Source: Herbinix hemicellulosilytica
Lineage (GTDB): Bacteria > Bacillota > Clostridia > Lachnospirales > Lachnospiraceae
Assembly: GCF_002904165.1 (NCBI RefSeq)
Contig: NZ_CVTD020000015.1
Span: forward strand, 62,001 to 126,000
Direction of reading: 5' to 3'
Length of the DNA: 64,000 nucleotides
Part shown: positions 1 to 9,211 of the stretch, piece by piece
Layout of the letters: the number at the start of each line of letters is the position of its first letter
Position numbering within the stretch: the stretch's first letter is position 1
The notes under the pieces: model-generated
Databases searched by the model: none
Told to the model about the DNA's origin: nothing
What the model saw: the letters and a program-made list of their open reading frames with translations, nothing else
Program-made: the position numbers and the translations under genes

Positions 1-151
1 CATTAAGAATCCTTATATTACAAAAGAAAGAATGTATTATGAAGCAATGGAAGAGATTCTTCCTTCCCTCAAAGTTATTATAGACAACGGTGAAGGGGAT
101 ATAAATAAACTGCTTCCTCTTGATTCTCTTACGGAAGGAGGAAATGAATAA
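1..151 (+). CDS. hflK: HflK C-terminal end (partial)
   Basis: Only the last ~49 codons are present; the gene begins before the window. The frame starting at base 2 runs to TAA at 149-151 and ends in an acidic tail (LPLDSLTEGGNE). The identification rests on position: the stop overlaps the ATG of hflC by one base (TAATG), the usual hflK-hflC arrangement of translationally coupled SPFH-domain membrane proteins that form a complex around the FtsH protease. The visible YYEAMEEILPS stretch fits the C-terminal helix of HflK, where residues come from membrane-distal coiled coil. Too little is present to judge the domain itself. Confidence 0.7.
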   Translation, partial: IKNPYITKERMYYEAMEEILPSLKVIIDNGEGDINKLLPLDSLTEGGNE

Positions 152-1035
152 TGGCAAGGAAAGTTAAAGGTATTGTCGGGATATTGTTTTTGATTATAAT
201 AATCGGAGTAATTATAATCGGGTCCAACGCCCTTGTTATTACAAACGAAGATGAATATACCCTTATTAAAAGGTTTGGGAAAATAGAAAGAGTCATAGAC
301 AGTGCAGGCTTATCATTTAAGACCCCTTTTGTTGAAACGGTCGATAAACTTCCTAAAAGCATTCAATTTTATGATATGCCTCAGTCAGACGTAATAACAG
401 TCGATAAAAAAGCTATGGTTGCAGATTCTTATGTCTTATGGAAAATAACCGATCCGGTTTTATTTGCCCAGACCTTAAATTCCTCCTTGGTTCTGGCTGA
501 GAGCAGAATTAATACCATAGTATACAATGCCATGAAAAATGTTATCAGCCGCAATACCCAAAATGAGGTTATAAGCGGAAGAGACGGTGAGTTAAATGCT
601 GCTTTTATGAATGATATCGGCGACAGCATGAAGCAATACGGCATTGAACTTATCACCGTAGAAAATAAGCATCTGGATTTACCCAGTGATAACAAGAATG
701 CGGTATTCGAAAGAATGATTTCAGAAAGAGCCCAGATGGCTGCAACATATACAGCAGAAGGCGAATCTGAGGCTCAGATGATCCGTAACAGCACCGACAG
801 AGAGATAGAAATAAGCATATCAGATGCCCAAAAAGAAGCGGCAAAAATAATTGCCGAAGGTGAAGCGGAATATATGAGAATATTGTCCGAAGCATATTCC
901 GATAGCTCAAAAAGTGATTTTTATACCTTTATAAGAGCTTTAGACGCGGCAAGAACATCTTTTGCCGGTTCGGATAAGACCGTTATCTTATCTAAAGATT
1001 CACCGATAGCACAGATTTTTTACAATCTGGATTAA
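151..1035 (+). CDS. hflC: HflC, SPFH/band-7 membrane protein, FtsH modulator
   Basis: 294 aa, normal for HflC. An N-terminal membrane anchor (about residues 7-28, Ile/Val rich) is followed by the SPFH domain, starting with the ALVITNEDEYTLIKRFGKIE region, and an Ala/Glu-rich coiled coil (about 190-250; SERAQMAATYTAEGE, AAKIIAEGEAEY) as in HflC. In E. coli HflKC encloses FtsH and modulates its proteolysis; this role is inferred here from family. The start is fixed by the one-base overlap with hflK and by GGAGG just upstream inside hflK. A 14-bp hairpin follows, so hflKC probably ends its operon here. Confidence 0.9.
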   Translation: MARKVKGIVGILFLIIIIGVIIIGSNALVITNEDEYTLIKRFGKIERVIDSAGLSFKTPFVETVDKLPKSIQFYDMPQSDVITVDKKAMVADSYVLWKITDPVLFAQTLNSSLVLAESRINTIVYNAMKNVISRNTQNEVISGRDGELNAAFMNDIGDSMKQYGIELITVENKHLDLPSDNKNAVFERMISERAQMAATYTAEGESEAQMIRNSTDREIEISISDAQKEAAKIIAEGEAEYMRILSEAYSDSSKSDFYTFIRALDAARTSFAGSDKTVILSKDSPIAQIFYNLD

Positions 1036-1088
1036 TTGAATAATATCGGATTTAATTAATCTAATAATATAGGATGTAATTAATCTAT

Positions 1089-1120
1089 TCAAAAGGAAAT
1101 TCTTATGAATTTCCTTTTGA
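1089..1120 (+). terminator. hairpin terminator after hflC
   Basis: A perfect 14-bp inverted repeat (1089-1102 and 1107-1120) with loop TTAT. The stem is AT-rich and no clear U-run follows, so termination is plausible but not certain. Confidence 0.5.
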
Positions 1121-1430
1121 AATTTATGCAGATTTCCATACTAACTATTAAGCATATCTTTAGCCAAATACCCATATATTGTAGTGAATATAACCGTTTC
1201 CTTAGGACATAATTTGGATACGCAGCCGGCCAAAAAGCGATTCTATTATAACCACTCAGAGGAATGTTTTCATTGTATTTCTTGGATTCTTAATATTTTA
1301 CGATTTGATATGGTTTTTCGTTATTTGAAACATCCTTTGAAATAATATTTGTTTAAATTTTTATGGGTAATCATAATTTTAAGTTTTAATACCGGCATAA
1401 ATGTAACAGTTCTGAATAGGGAGTCTGCAT
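1121..1430. other. gene-free AT-rich interval before the M14 peptidase
   Basis: About 310 bases without a supported gene. No open frame with a ribosome site was found on either strand; a minus-strand frame of about 30 codons ending at 1141 has no start codon with a Shine-Dalgarno. No convincing sigma-A promoter pair is visible, although TTGAAA elements occur near 1325. Confidence 0.5.
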
Positions 1431-2396
1431 ATGATTATAGATTTTAATAAGCCTCAATATTCTTATATTGATTTAATTTCCGATGCCAATGCCCTGGCCC
1501 AAACCTATGGCAATATCTTGCAAAATGTCACGATTGGCAAATCCCATGACAATCGTGACATTGTTATGCTAAAACTGGGGACAGGCAAAAAATATATTCT
1601 TTTTTGCGCCGGCGTTCACGGCAGAGAAACCATAAATCCTATTGTACTGTTGAAGATAGCGGAATATTATGCGAAAATATATGAAGAATTTAATAATGCA
1701 ACAGAAAAATTTGAAAATCTTATAAAAAAACCCGATGGGGATGTTCAAAAGCAGTACAACCGGATGATTTTCGGGAAATGTGTGTATGAATTATTACGTA
1801 CATATACAATCCTGATTATTCCTCTTTTAAATCCGGACGGATATATGATATCATTATATGGATACAATGCTATTCAGGATCTTGACCTAAGAAAACGGGT
1901 AAAAAAAATGGGTATCAACCATACCGAATGGAAATATAACGGCCGGGGAGTAGATATTAACCGAAATTTTCCCTGCAGGTCCTGGAAGCCTAAGGGTCCG
2001 AGGGATTATGCCGCCAGTGAAAATGAAACCCAAACTCTTATTCAGATATTTCACCAGTACCGTATAAGATGTTTTTTGGATTTCCATTCAAGGGGCAAGT
2101 CCATATATTATTACAGAAACAGCATGACCTCTTCATATAACGAAAATCAATATAAAATCGCAAAAAAATTAAAGGAAATAACCGGATATGAACTGGTTAG
2201 TCCGGAAAATGAAATTGAATACGGCGATTCCGGCGGCAATACGGTCCATTATTTTTCAGAGCGGTTTAACAAACCGGCAATTACAATAGAAACAGTTGAC
2301 GAAGATGCAGGTTTTCCTTTAGATTATAAATACCGGTTTTCAACTTTTGAGGAAATAAAACTGGTATTGTTTATACTGGGAAGCCTGTCACTATAA
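1431..2396 (+). CDS. M14-family zinc carboxypeptidase, cytoplasmic
   Basis: 321 aa. The M14 active site is complete: zinc ligands His63 and Glu66 (HGRE) and His219 (DFHSRG), the NPDG and DINRNF substrate-binding motifs, and catalytic Glu287 (TIETVDE). There is no signal peptide or membrane segment, so the protein should be cytoplasmic. Substrate cannot be read from sequence. Clostridial relatives are annotated as gamma-D-glutamyl-meso-diaminopimelate peptidases in cell-wall turnover; peptide recycling is a reasonable inference. The ATG is preceded by AGGGAG. It stands alone between hflC and miaB; miaB follows after 35 bases. Confidence 0.85.
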   Translation: MIIDFNKPQYSYIDLISDANALAQTYGNILQNVTIGKSHDNRDIVMLKLGTGKKYILFCAGVHGRETINPIVLLKIAEYYAKIYEEFNNATEKFENLIKKPDGDVQKQYNRMIFGKCVYELLRTYTILIIPLLNPDGYMISLYGYNAIQDLDLRKRVKKMGINHTEWKYNGRGVDINRNFPCRSWKPKGPRDYAASENETQTLIQIFHQYRIRCFLDFHSRGKSIYYYRNSMTSSYNENQYKIAKKLKEITGYELVSPENEIEYGDSGGNTVHYFSERFNKPAITIETVDEDAGFPLDYKYRFSTFEEIKLVLFILGSLSL

Positions 2397-2431
2397 ATTA
2401 AATACATAATACAAATGATTTGGAGGTAACT

Positions 2432-3871
2432 GTGGAAAACATAATAAAAAACGAACTGGAAGCCCAAAGGCAACTAAATATAATTAATGAACTGAAAGAA
2501 AGATTTGAAAAGGAATACCAAAAAACCGGCATCAGAAAAACCTTTCATATAGTAACATTCGGATGCCAGATGAACAGCAGGGATTCTGAAAAAATATCTG
2601 GTATCTTAAAGCAAATCGGTTATGTTCCGACCGATACTGAAGATGCCGATTTTGTCCTATATAATACCTGTACTGTAAGAGAAAATGCCAATAACCGTGT
2701 TTACGGCAGGCTGGGCCACTTATATACCTTAAAAAAGCAACGCCCCGACATGCTTATTGCTTTGTGCGGTTGTATGATGCAGGAAAATACAACGGTAGAA
2801 AAAATCAAGAAATCCTATAATTTTGTAGATATAATTTTCGGTACCCATAATATTTTCAAGCTTGCAGAACTTATAAAGACCAGGCTGGATAATGAAAAAA
2901 CCGGCGGCGACCATTCCGATCATATGGTTATTGATTTATGGAATGATACGGACATGATAGTAGAAAACCTGCCCAATGACAGAAAATATCCGTTTAAAGC
3001 AGGAGTTAACATTATATACGGATGCAATAATTTCTGCAGCTATTGTATAGTTCCTTACGTTCGAGGCAGAGAAAGAAGCAGAAATCCCCAAGATATTATT
3101 GATGAAATAAAGGCCCTGGCACAAGACGGTGTTATAGAAGTTATGCTTCTGGGACAAAATGTAAACTCATACGGCAAAACTCTTAACCCTCCTACAAGTT
3201 TTGCAAAGCTTTTACAGGAAGTCGAAAAAATAGACGGAATACAAAGAATACGCTTTATGACTTCCCATCCTAAGGATTTGTCCCAGGAACTTATAGATGT
3301 TTTGGGCTCATCAAAAAAGATCTGCAAACACCTGCATCTTCCTCTGCAATCGGGAAGCAGCAGATTATTAAAGATTATGAACAGAAAATATACAAAAGAA
3401 GATTATCTTGATTTGGTGGAAAGAATCCGCAAAGCTGTACCCGATATTGCTCTTACAACCGATATCATTGTAGGCTTTCCGGGAGAAACCGAAGAAGATT
3501 TCCTTGAAACCCTGGATGTTGTAAAAAAGGTCCAATACAGCAATGCCTATACATTTTTATATTCAAAACGAACGGGTACTCCCGCCGCCAATATGGATAA
3601 CCAGGTGCCGGCTGAAGTAGCAAAAGAGCGTTTTGACAGATTGGTTGAAGAAATTCATAAATCTGTGCAAAATAACTCCAAGCGTTATGAAAACACGGTT
3701 CAGGAAGTATTGGTTGAGGAAGTCAATGAGCATGACAGTTCCCTGCTTACAGGAAGGTTAAGCAGCAATATGCTCGTACATTTCCCCGGAGATAAAAGCC
3801 TGATCGGTAAAATTATACCTGTATATTTAAAAGAAAGCAGAGGATTTTATTTTATAGGCTCACAGTTATAA
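2432..3871 (+). CDS. miaB: MiaB, tRNA i6A37 methylthiotransferase
   Basis: About 479 aa. Radical-SAM enzyme adding a methylthio group to N6-isopentenyl-adenosine 37 of tRNAs. The N-terminal UPF0004 domain carries the auxiliary-cluster cysteines (TFGCQMN, NTCTVREN, LCGCMMQ); the radical-SAM CxxxCxxC follows (GCNNFCSYCIVPYVRG); a TRAM domain forms the C-terminus. Start: a TTG at 2420 extends the frame, but GGAGG at 2422-2426 would lie inside that extension and is ideally placed for GTG 2432, so GTG is chosen. It is one of two methylthiotransferases in the window; rimO is at 32 kb and is distinguished by its own cysteine contexts. Confidence 0.94.
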   Translation: MENIIKNELEAQRQLNIINELKERFEKEYQKTGIRKTFHIVTFGCQMNSRDSEKISGILKQIGYVPTDTEDADFVLYNTCTVRENANNRVYGRLGHLYTLKKQRPDMLIALCGCMMQENTTVEKIKKSYNFVDIIFGTHNIFKLAELIKTRLDNEKTGGDHSDHMVIDLWNDTDMIVENLPNDRKYPFKAGVNIIYGCNNFCSYCIVPYVRGRERSRNPQDIIDEIKALAQDGVIEVMLLGQNVNSYGKTLNPPTSFAKLLQEVEKIDGIQRIRFMTSHPKDLSQELIDVLGSSKKICKHLHLPLQSGSSRLLKIMNRKYTKEDYLDLVERIRKAVPDIALTTDIIVGFPGETEEDFLETLDVVKKVQYSNAYTFLYSKRTGTPAANMDNQVPAEVAKERFDRLVEEIHKSVQNNSKRYENTVQEVLVEEVNEHDSSLLTGRLSSNMLVHFPGDKSLIGKIIPVYLKESRGFYFIGSQL

Positions 3872-3895
3872 ATAAATATAACATTTGCTTGACAT

Positions 3896-3937
3896 TTAAT
3901 AAGATAGGAATTTCGCAGGATTTTCCTATCTTATTAA
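3896..3937 (+). terminator. terminator after miaB
   Basis: A perfect 15-bp inverted repeat (3896-3910 and 3923-3937) around a 12-base loop begins 25 bases after the miaB stop. A smaller 7-bp hairpin (3949-3955 with 3962-3968) follows. Confidence 0.65.
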
Positions 3938-4096
3938 TTATATCATAAAATAGGAAATTTATCCTATTATCCTTAGCCATGATTATTTATAACTTATAAA
4001 ACAAACCCTTGGTTTTACCTTGTGTATATATTTACATTTTAGTTTAAATTTATGCATACATTATTTTGTCTTGTACTAAATTAATTTTAGCTATAC

Positions 4097-4125
4097 TTGA
4101 CAGATTCATAAATACGGTATAAAAT
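4097..4125 (+). promoter_or_regulatory. sigma-A promoter of rny
   Basis: TTGACA at 4097-4102, 17-base spacer, TAAAAT at 4120-4125. This predicts a 5' leader of about 140 bases for rny. The interval 3938-4096 before it is AT-rich and empty. Confidence 0.75.
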
Positions 4126-4173
4126 TAATTTATTGTATTATTTATAAAATTGAATTTCTAAATAACTTTAGGA

Positions 4174-4203
4174 GCAAGAAGAATATTTGAAGATTCTACT
4201 TGC
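4174..4203 (+). promoter_or_regulatory. structured hairpin in the rny 5' leader
   Basis: GCAAG-a-AGAAT (4174-4184) pairs with ATTCT-a-CTTGC (4193-4203), giving ten base pairs with one A/A mismatch. It is about 70 bases before the rny start and has no U-run, so it is a leader structure rather than a terminator. Confidence 0.5.
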
Positions 4204-4274
4204 AAATAAGGTTGTGAATTTACTAGAATTGATTTTGTAATTGTACAATGAAAACTGAATAAGGAGGTGCTCCT

Positions 4275-5822
4275 GTGCTCGAAGTAATAATTGCGGTTAT
4301 TGCTACCTTCCTGATAGTTGCTCCTCTGGCTTGGAAACTTGCGATTGCTTATCGTATAAAAGTATATGAGGCTAAGATAGGCAGCGCAGAAGAAAAAGCA
4401 AGGGAAATCATAGATGAAGCTTTGAAAACTGCCGAAACCAAGAAAAGAGAAGCTTTACTCGAAGCTAAGGAGGAAGCTCTCAGAGCTAAGAATGAGTTTG
4501 AGAGGGAAACTAAGGAAAGAAGAGCAGAGCTACAACGCTATGAAAAACGGGTTCTGACTAAGGAAGAGATTTTGGACCGGAAAACCGAAGCACTGGAAAA
4601 AAAGGAAGCTAAACTTGCTTTAAAAGAAGCCGAACTTGATAAATTAAAGCAAGATGTCGAAGAATTCCATGCTAAACAACTACAGGAGCTGGAGAAGATC
4701 TCCGGATTAACCTCCGAACAAGCTAAGGAATATCTTTTAAAGACTGTTGAGGAAGAAGTTAAGCTTGAAACCGCTGTTCTCATTAAGGAAATGGAGAGCA
4801 GGGCAAAAGAAGAAGCTGACAAAAAAGCCAAGGAATTAATCGTAAATGCAATTCAACGCTGCGCGGCAGACCATGTGGCCGAGACCACAATCTCGGTTGT
4901 GCAACTTCCTAACGACGAAATGAAAGGAAGAATTATCGGTAGAGAGGGTCGCAACATAAGAACCCTTGAAACCTTAACAGGCGTAGATTTAATTATTGAT
5001 GATACACCTGAAGCTGTAATATTATCAGCCTTCGATCCGATCAGACGAGAAGTAGCAAGGATTGCACTGGAAAAACTTATAGTAGACGGAAGAATACATC
5101 CTGCAAGAATCGAAGAAATGGTTGAAAAAGCCCAAAAAGAAGTTGATGTGATGATCCGTGAAGCCGGTGAAGCAGCTGCTCTTGAAGCCGGTGTCCATGG
5201 GCTTCATCCTGAACTGATTAAGCATCTGGGCAAAATGAAATTTAGGACAAGTTATGGTCAGAATGCTTTGAAACATTCTGTTGAAGTTGCCATTATAGCA
5301 GGCTTGTTAGCCAGTGAAATAGGAGTTGATGTAAGACTTGCAAAACGTGCAGGATTACTGCATGATATCGGTAAATCTGTGGATCATGAAGTCGAAGGAA
5401 CGCATGTACAGATTGGTGTAGATTTGTGTAAGAAATATAAAGAATCGCCTATTGTTATCAATGCTGTCGCAGCTCATCATGGTGATGAAGAGTTCCAGTC
5501 TTTGATTGCATGTATAGTTCAGGCTGCAGATACAATATCGGCAGCAAGACCTGGAGCAAGACGAGAAACCTTGGAAACATACACCAACAGGCTTAAACAA
5601 TTAGAGGATATTACCAATAGCTTTAAAGGAGTAGATAAGTCATACGCTATCCAGGCGGGTAGGGAGATCCGAGTAATGGTAGTTCCTGAACAGATCAGTG
5701 ATGCTGACATGGTATTACTTGCTCGTGACTTATCAAAGAAAATTGAAAGTGAATTAGAATATCCGGGACAGATCAAGGTTAATGTTATCAGAGAATCCAG
5801 AGTAATAGAATATGCAAAGTAA
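4275..5822 (+). CDS. rny: RNase Y, membrane-anchored endoribonuclease
   Basis: 515 aa, normal length. Order: N-terminal transmembrane segment (about residues 3-22), a long Glu/Lys/Ala coiled coil (about 30-200), a KH RNA-binding domain ([15 protein letters not shown] from about residue 216) and an HD domain with the metal-binding His-Asp pair at 363-364 (LLHDIGK). RNase Y initiates mRNA decay in Firmicutes from the inner membrane face. The GTG start has AAGGAGGTG at 4261-4269. It has its own promoter and a strong terminator, so it is monocistronic. In many Firmicutes rny sits next to recA; here recA is 45 kb away. Confidence 0.96.
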   Translation: MLEVIIAVIATFLIVAPLAWKLAIAYRIKVYEAKIGSAEEKAREIIDEALKTAETKKREALLEAKEEALRAKNEFERETKERRAELQRYEKRVLTKEEILDRKTEALEKKEAKLALKEAELDKLKQDVEEFHAKQLQELEKISGLTSEQAKEYLLKTVEEEVKLETAVLIKEMESRAKEEADKKAKELIVNAIQRCAADHVAETTISVVQLPNDEMKGRIIGREGRNIRTLETLTGVDLIIDDTPEAVILSAFDPIRREVARIALEKLIVDGRIHPARIEEMVEKAQKEVDVMIREAGEAAALEAGVHGLHPELIKHLGKMKFRTSYGQNALKHSVEVAIIAGLLASEIGVDVRLAKRAGLLHDIGKSVDHEVEGTHVQIGVDLCKKYKESPIVINAVAAHHGDEEFQSLIACIVQAADTISAARPGARRETLETYTNRLKQLEDITNSFKGVDKSYAIQAGREIRVMVVPEQISDADMVLLARDLSKKIESELEYPGQIKVNVIRESRVIEYAK

Positions 5823-5832
5823 GAAAATTAGA

Positions 5833-5860
5833 GGGTGTCTTTAAATGACACCCTTTTTTA
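5833..5860 (+). terminator. intrinsic terminator of rny
   Basis: GGGTGTC (5833-5839) pairs with GACACCC (5847-5853), followed directly by a run of six T. Classic rho-independent terminator. Confidence 0.9.
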
Positions 5861-6012
5861 TTAACTTATTTATATAATCAATATAATGAATTCGATTAAT
5901 ACCCCTCTTATTCAATGTACTCCGCTTTTAGACAAATTGCACAATAATTCCGCCGTATACGGACATATGCCTACACTCCAAAATACTTTTTTGAAATTTT
6001 TTAATATTTTTG

Positions 6013-6041
6013 TTGCAATTTAAAAAATCATATATTACAAT
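6013..6041 (+). promoter_or_regulatory. sigma-A promoter of the aminotransferase gene
   Basis: TTGCAA at 6013-6018, exactly 17 bases, TACAAT at 6036-6041; the start codon follows about 50 bases later. Confidence 0.6.
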
Positions 6042-6089
6042 GTTATATAATTTTACAGCAAAGAAAAAAAGGAATAAGGAAGGTGCAGT

Positions 6090-7289
6090 ATGTCATTAAC
6101 ATTATCGAGAAAAGCTATGGCGGTAAAACCATCTTCTACATTGGCTATAACTGCAAAAGCCAAGGAAATGAAGGCAAACGGAATTGATGTTGTTGGCTTC
6201 GGCGCGGGAGAGCCGGACTTTAATACGCCAAAAAATATTTGTGACGCTGCTGTTAAGGCTTTGGATGAAGGCTTCACAAAATACACTCCGGTAGCAGGAA
6301 TGTTGGAGCTTCGCAAAGCAATATGCGATAAATTCTTAAAGTTTAACAATATAAAATACGAGCCCGATCAAATAGTTGTAAGTAACGGCGGAAAGCATTC
6401 TTTGGCCAATGTATTTTCAGCCATATTAAATCCCGGTGATGAAGTAATAATTCCTGCTCCTTATTGGTTAAGTTATCCCGAAATGGTAAGGCTTTCAGAC
6501 GGTGTTCCTGTATATATAAGAGCCGATAAAACCCAAAATTATAAGGTTACTGCCAAGCAAATAGAAGAAGCCTGTACGGAAAAAACAAAAGCTTTCATTT
6601 TAAATTCCCCCAATAATCCTTCAGGTATGGTATATACCAAGGAAGAGTTGGAAGCTATAGCCGAAGTGGCAATAAAGAAAGATATCTATGTCGTAGCCGA
6701 TGAAATTTATGAATACTTAATATACGGAGACGAAAAACATATAAGTATAGCTTCATTAAATGATGAAATTTATAAAAGAACTATAACCTGCAGCGGCCTC
6801 TCCAAAAGCTATTCCATGACAGGATGGAGAATCGGATATACCGGCTCGACAAAAGAGATAGCAAAACTTATGAGCAGCGTACAGAGCCATCTGGCTTCCA
6901 ACCCTAATTCAATCGCCCAAAAAGCCGCATATGAAGCTCTTATCGGCCCACAGGATTTTGTTTATGATATGAAGAATGAATTCGAAAAACGCAGGGACTA
7001 TATGTACGAGCGTATTTCGGGTATGAAACATATATCGGCCGTAAAACCTCAGGGGGCTTTTTATATGTTTATTGACATAAGCGAAGTTTTAAATAAATCA
7101 TATAAAGGCCAAAAAATCGGCAGCGTAGATACTATGGCTTCCATACTTCTTGAGGATTATAAAGTGGCTGTAATTCCTTGCAATGACTTTGGCTTTGACG
7201 ACCATATCCGTCTTTCATACGCAATATCCATTGAACAGATCAAAAAAGGTATGGACAGGATTGAAAACTTTCTTGAGGACTTATCATAA
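6090..7289 (+). CDS. class I PLP-dependent aminotransferase, AspC/AspB type
   Basis: 399 aa, fold-type I aminotransferase. The Schiff-base lysine is Lys239 in SGLSKSYSMTGWRIGY, where the following Arg is the conserved phosphate/substrate-binding region; NSPNNPSG and DEIYEYL are also canonical. The overall pattern fits Firmicute aspartate aminotransferases (oxaloacetate/glutamate transamination), but related enzymes act on aromatic or branched substrates, so specificity is inferred. ATG has AAGGAAGG upstream. It has its own promoter and a GC-rich terminator and so is probably a single-gene unit. Confidence 0.9.
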   Translation: MSLTLSRKAMAVKPSSTLAITAKAKEMKANGIDVVGFGAGEPDFNTPKNICDAAVKALDEGFTKYTPVAGMLELRKAICDKFLKFNNIKYEPDQIVVSNGGKHSLANVFSAILNPGDEVIIPAPYWLSYPEMVRLSDGVPVYIRADKTQNYKVTAKQIEEACTEKTKAFILNSPNNPSGMVYTKEELEAIAEVAIKKDIYVVADEIYEYLIYGDEKHISIASLNDEIYKRTITCSGLSKSYSMTGWRIGYTGSTKEIAKLMSSVQSHLASNPNSIAQKAAYEALIGPQDFVYDMKNEFEKRRDYMYERISGMKHISAVKPQGAFYMFIDISEVLNKSYKGQKIGSVDTMASILLEDYKVAVIPCNDFGFDDHIRLSYAISIEQIKKGMDRIENFLEDLS

Positions 7290-7378
7290 TTTTGAATTAC
7301 GGCAAAACCAATTAAAATATTTATGGAACTAACCAAAAATAAAAGATGCCTTTTATCAGGAAATACTTTTGATAAACT

Positions 7379-7412
7379 AAAGAGGCTGCGCTATATAGGC
7401 GCCGGCCTCTTT
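7379..7412 (+). terminator. terminator after the aminotransferase gene
   Basis: AAAGAGGC (7379-7386) pairs with GCCTCTTT (7405-7412), with an inner GCGC/GCGC stem (7388-7391 with 7399-7402). Confidence 0.75.
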
Positions 7413-7747
7413 ATATGTTATATTTATTATATGTTATATAAAAAATAGCATTAAATTAAAAATTTAAACTTCAGGCCTTTATTTAAACATTACAATAAAA
7501 AGTTTTCTTTATTGTATATTCATAACATATTCTGATTTATATTGAAAATACTGTTATTTATTAAAATAAATCTTTATTTTTGATAAACTATTTAAAAGAA
7601 ATACTACCTATTTTCTAATTTTTGTGTTATTATTTTAAAAGAGTTTAATGCAATTATATTCTTTTAAATCTAATTAAAATAAAATCTTCCGGATATAATC
7701 CTTTATCTTATAAATAAAAATTATTAACATATGAAAGAGGTAAATTT
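7413..7747. other. AT-rich gap before proC
   Basis: About 330 bases with no gene. A perfect -10 box TATAAT lies at 7694-7699, about 50 bases before proC, but the -35 position (TAATTA) is poor. No riboswitch-like fold was recognised. Confidence 0.4.
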
Positions 7748-8551
7748 ATGGCATTGTTTGGATTTATAGGGGCAGGAAATATGGGATTTGCCCTCTTAAA
7801 AGCTTGTTATAGTACCTTCGGTAAAAATGAACTTGTATATTTTGATGCATCTGCCCAAAAATGTCAGGAAACAGAAAGCCAACTTGGTATACCGGCCGAA
7901 GACAGTAATATATCTGTGGCAAAAAAGTGCAAATATCTGGTCCTTGCCGTAAAACCTCAATTTATGCCTGAAGTTTTGGATGAAATTAAAGATGTTATAA
8001 CCAATCAGATTATAATATCAATAGCGGCAGGAATAAGTATAGATTCAATCAGAGAAAAACTCGGTTTTCCCGCAAAAATAGTAAGAGCCATGCCCAATAC
8101 TCCGGCCTTAATTTTCAAAGGTATTACCGGTATCAGCTATTCTTCCGGCTCTTTTTCTGATGAAGAAAAAGAAATTATCGGCCGTTTCTTTAGCTCTTTC
8201 GGAAGATACGAGGTTTTTGACGAAAAGTTAATGAATGCGGTAACTTGCGCCAGCGGCAGTTCACCGGCTTATGTCTATATGTTTATTGAAGCATTGGCTG
8301 ACAGTGTAGTTGATCTTGGTATCCCCCGGGACAAGGCATATATTTTGGCAGCTCAGACCGTTTTGGGTGCCGCTGCCATGGTTTTAGAAACAGGAGAGCA
8401 TCCTGGTGCCTTAAAGGATAAGGTATGTTCACCGGGCGGAACCACCATAGCCGCCGTAAAGGCTTTGGAAGAGCATGGTTTTCGCAATGCCATAATGAAA
8501 GCTACCGAAGCATGTTTTAACAGAGCCGAAAAACTGACCCTAAAAAAATAA
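7748..8551 (+). CDS. proC: pyrroline-5-carboxylate reductase
   Basis: 267 aa. Last step of proline synthesis: NAD(P)H reduction of 1-pyrroline-5-carboxylate. N-terminal Rossmann motif GFIGAGNMGFAL; C-terminal dimerisation domain carries the P5CR signature from CASGSSPAYVYMFIEALAD to KDKVCSPGGTT. The ATG is preceded by AAAGAGG (7734-7740). The NUDIX gene follows after 27 bases in the same direction, suggesting a shared transcript. No proA or proB is nearby. Confidence 0.95.
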   Translation: MALFGFIGAGNMGFALLKACYSTFGKNELVYFDASAQKCQETESQLGIPAEDSNISVAKKCKYLVLAVKPQFMPEVLDEIKDVITNQIIISIAAGISIDSIREKLGFPAKIVRAMPNTPALIFKGITGISYSSGSFSDEEKEIIGRFFSSFGRYEVFDEKLMNAVTCASGSSPAYVYMFIEALADSVVDLGIPRDKAYILAAQTVLGAAAMVLETGEHPGALKDKVCSPGGTTIAAVKALEEHGFRNAIMKATEACFNRAEKLTLKK

Positions 8552-8578
8552 CCGTAAAGAATACTGAGGTGCATAAAA

Positions 8579-9115
8579 TTGGAACATCTTAAAAGAATAA
8601 AAAGAGAACTAGCCTACAAAGGGACATTAATAAATATATATAAAGATACCATATTGATTGATAATGACAGAGAAACCACTTATGATTTTATAGAACATCA
8701 TGGTGCTTCCGCTATAATACCGATTGATAAGGACGGTAATATTATTATGGTCCGTCAGTACAGAAATGCCATTGACGATTATACTCTTGAGATTCCCGCA
8801 GGCAGCCTTAACCAAGGAGAAGATAATATGACCTGTGCAATGAGGGAATGTGAAGAAGAAACCGGATACAAACCTTTAAAAGCGGAACATTTAATAGATG
8901 TACATACAACAGTAGCTTTTTGTAATGAGATGATTAAGATTTACTATTCGGATGATATTGTTCCGTCAAAGCAAAACTTGGATGACGGAGAATTTATAAA
9001 CGTAGAACGTCATTCATTGGACGAATTAATTTCCATGATATATTCAGGCAAAATAACCGATGCCAAAACTGTTGCGGGCCTTTTAGCCTTAAAACATAAA
9101 TTGTTTTATAAATAA
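8579..9115 (+). CDS. nudF: NUDIX hydrolase, ADP-ribose pyrophosphatase type
   Basis: 178 aa. The NUDIX box is intact: from GSLNQGEDN through RECEEETGY it fits G-x5-E-x7-RE-x2-EE-x-G. Upstream, MVRQYRNAIDDYTLEIPAG is the pattern of ADP-ribose pyrophosphatases (NudF/YqkG), which cleave ADP-ribose to AMP and ribose 5-phosphate. The start is TTG at 8579 with GAGGTG at 8566-8571; no ATG is better placed. Location next to proC, spoIIM and xerD matches the yqkG-spoIIM-xerD order seen in Bacillus and clostridia (family knowledge), which supports the assignment. Confidence 0.88.
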   Translation: MEHLKRIKRELAYKGTLINIYKDTILIDNDRETTYDFIEHHGASAIIPIDKDGNIIMVRQYRNAIDDYTLEIPAGSLNQGEDNMTCAMRECEEETGYKPLKAEHLIDVHTTVAFCNEMIKIYYSDDIVPSKQNLDDGEFINVERHSLDELISMIYSGKITDAKTVAGLLALKHKLFYK

Positions 9116-9138
9116 GCTTGTTCTATTTTTGAAATCCC

Positions 9139-9181
9139 GTCATATTAATCTATTGACAAATCAATATATATACAGTTTGAT
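9139..9181 (+). promoter_or_regulatory. candidate promoters of spoIIM
   Basis: Two overlapping possibilities. GTCATATT at 9139-9146 is a perfect match to the sigma-E -35 consensus; the -10 position (CAATATAT, 9162-9169) is a weak match to CATACAAT. TTGACA at 9153-9158 with TTTGAT at 9176-9181 (17-base spacer) would be a sigma-A promoter. SpoIIM belongs to the sigma-E regulon in B. subtilis. Confidence 0.4.
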
Positions 9182-9211
9182 TTGACAAAACAAAACAAGG
9201 CGGGATGGATA

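Noticed and set aside
1141-1236. Minus-strand open frame of about 30 codons before the M14 peptidase
   Set aside because: No start codon with a ribosome site, no recognisable family, and such lengths are expected by chance in AT-rich DNA.
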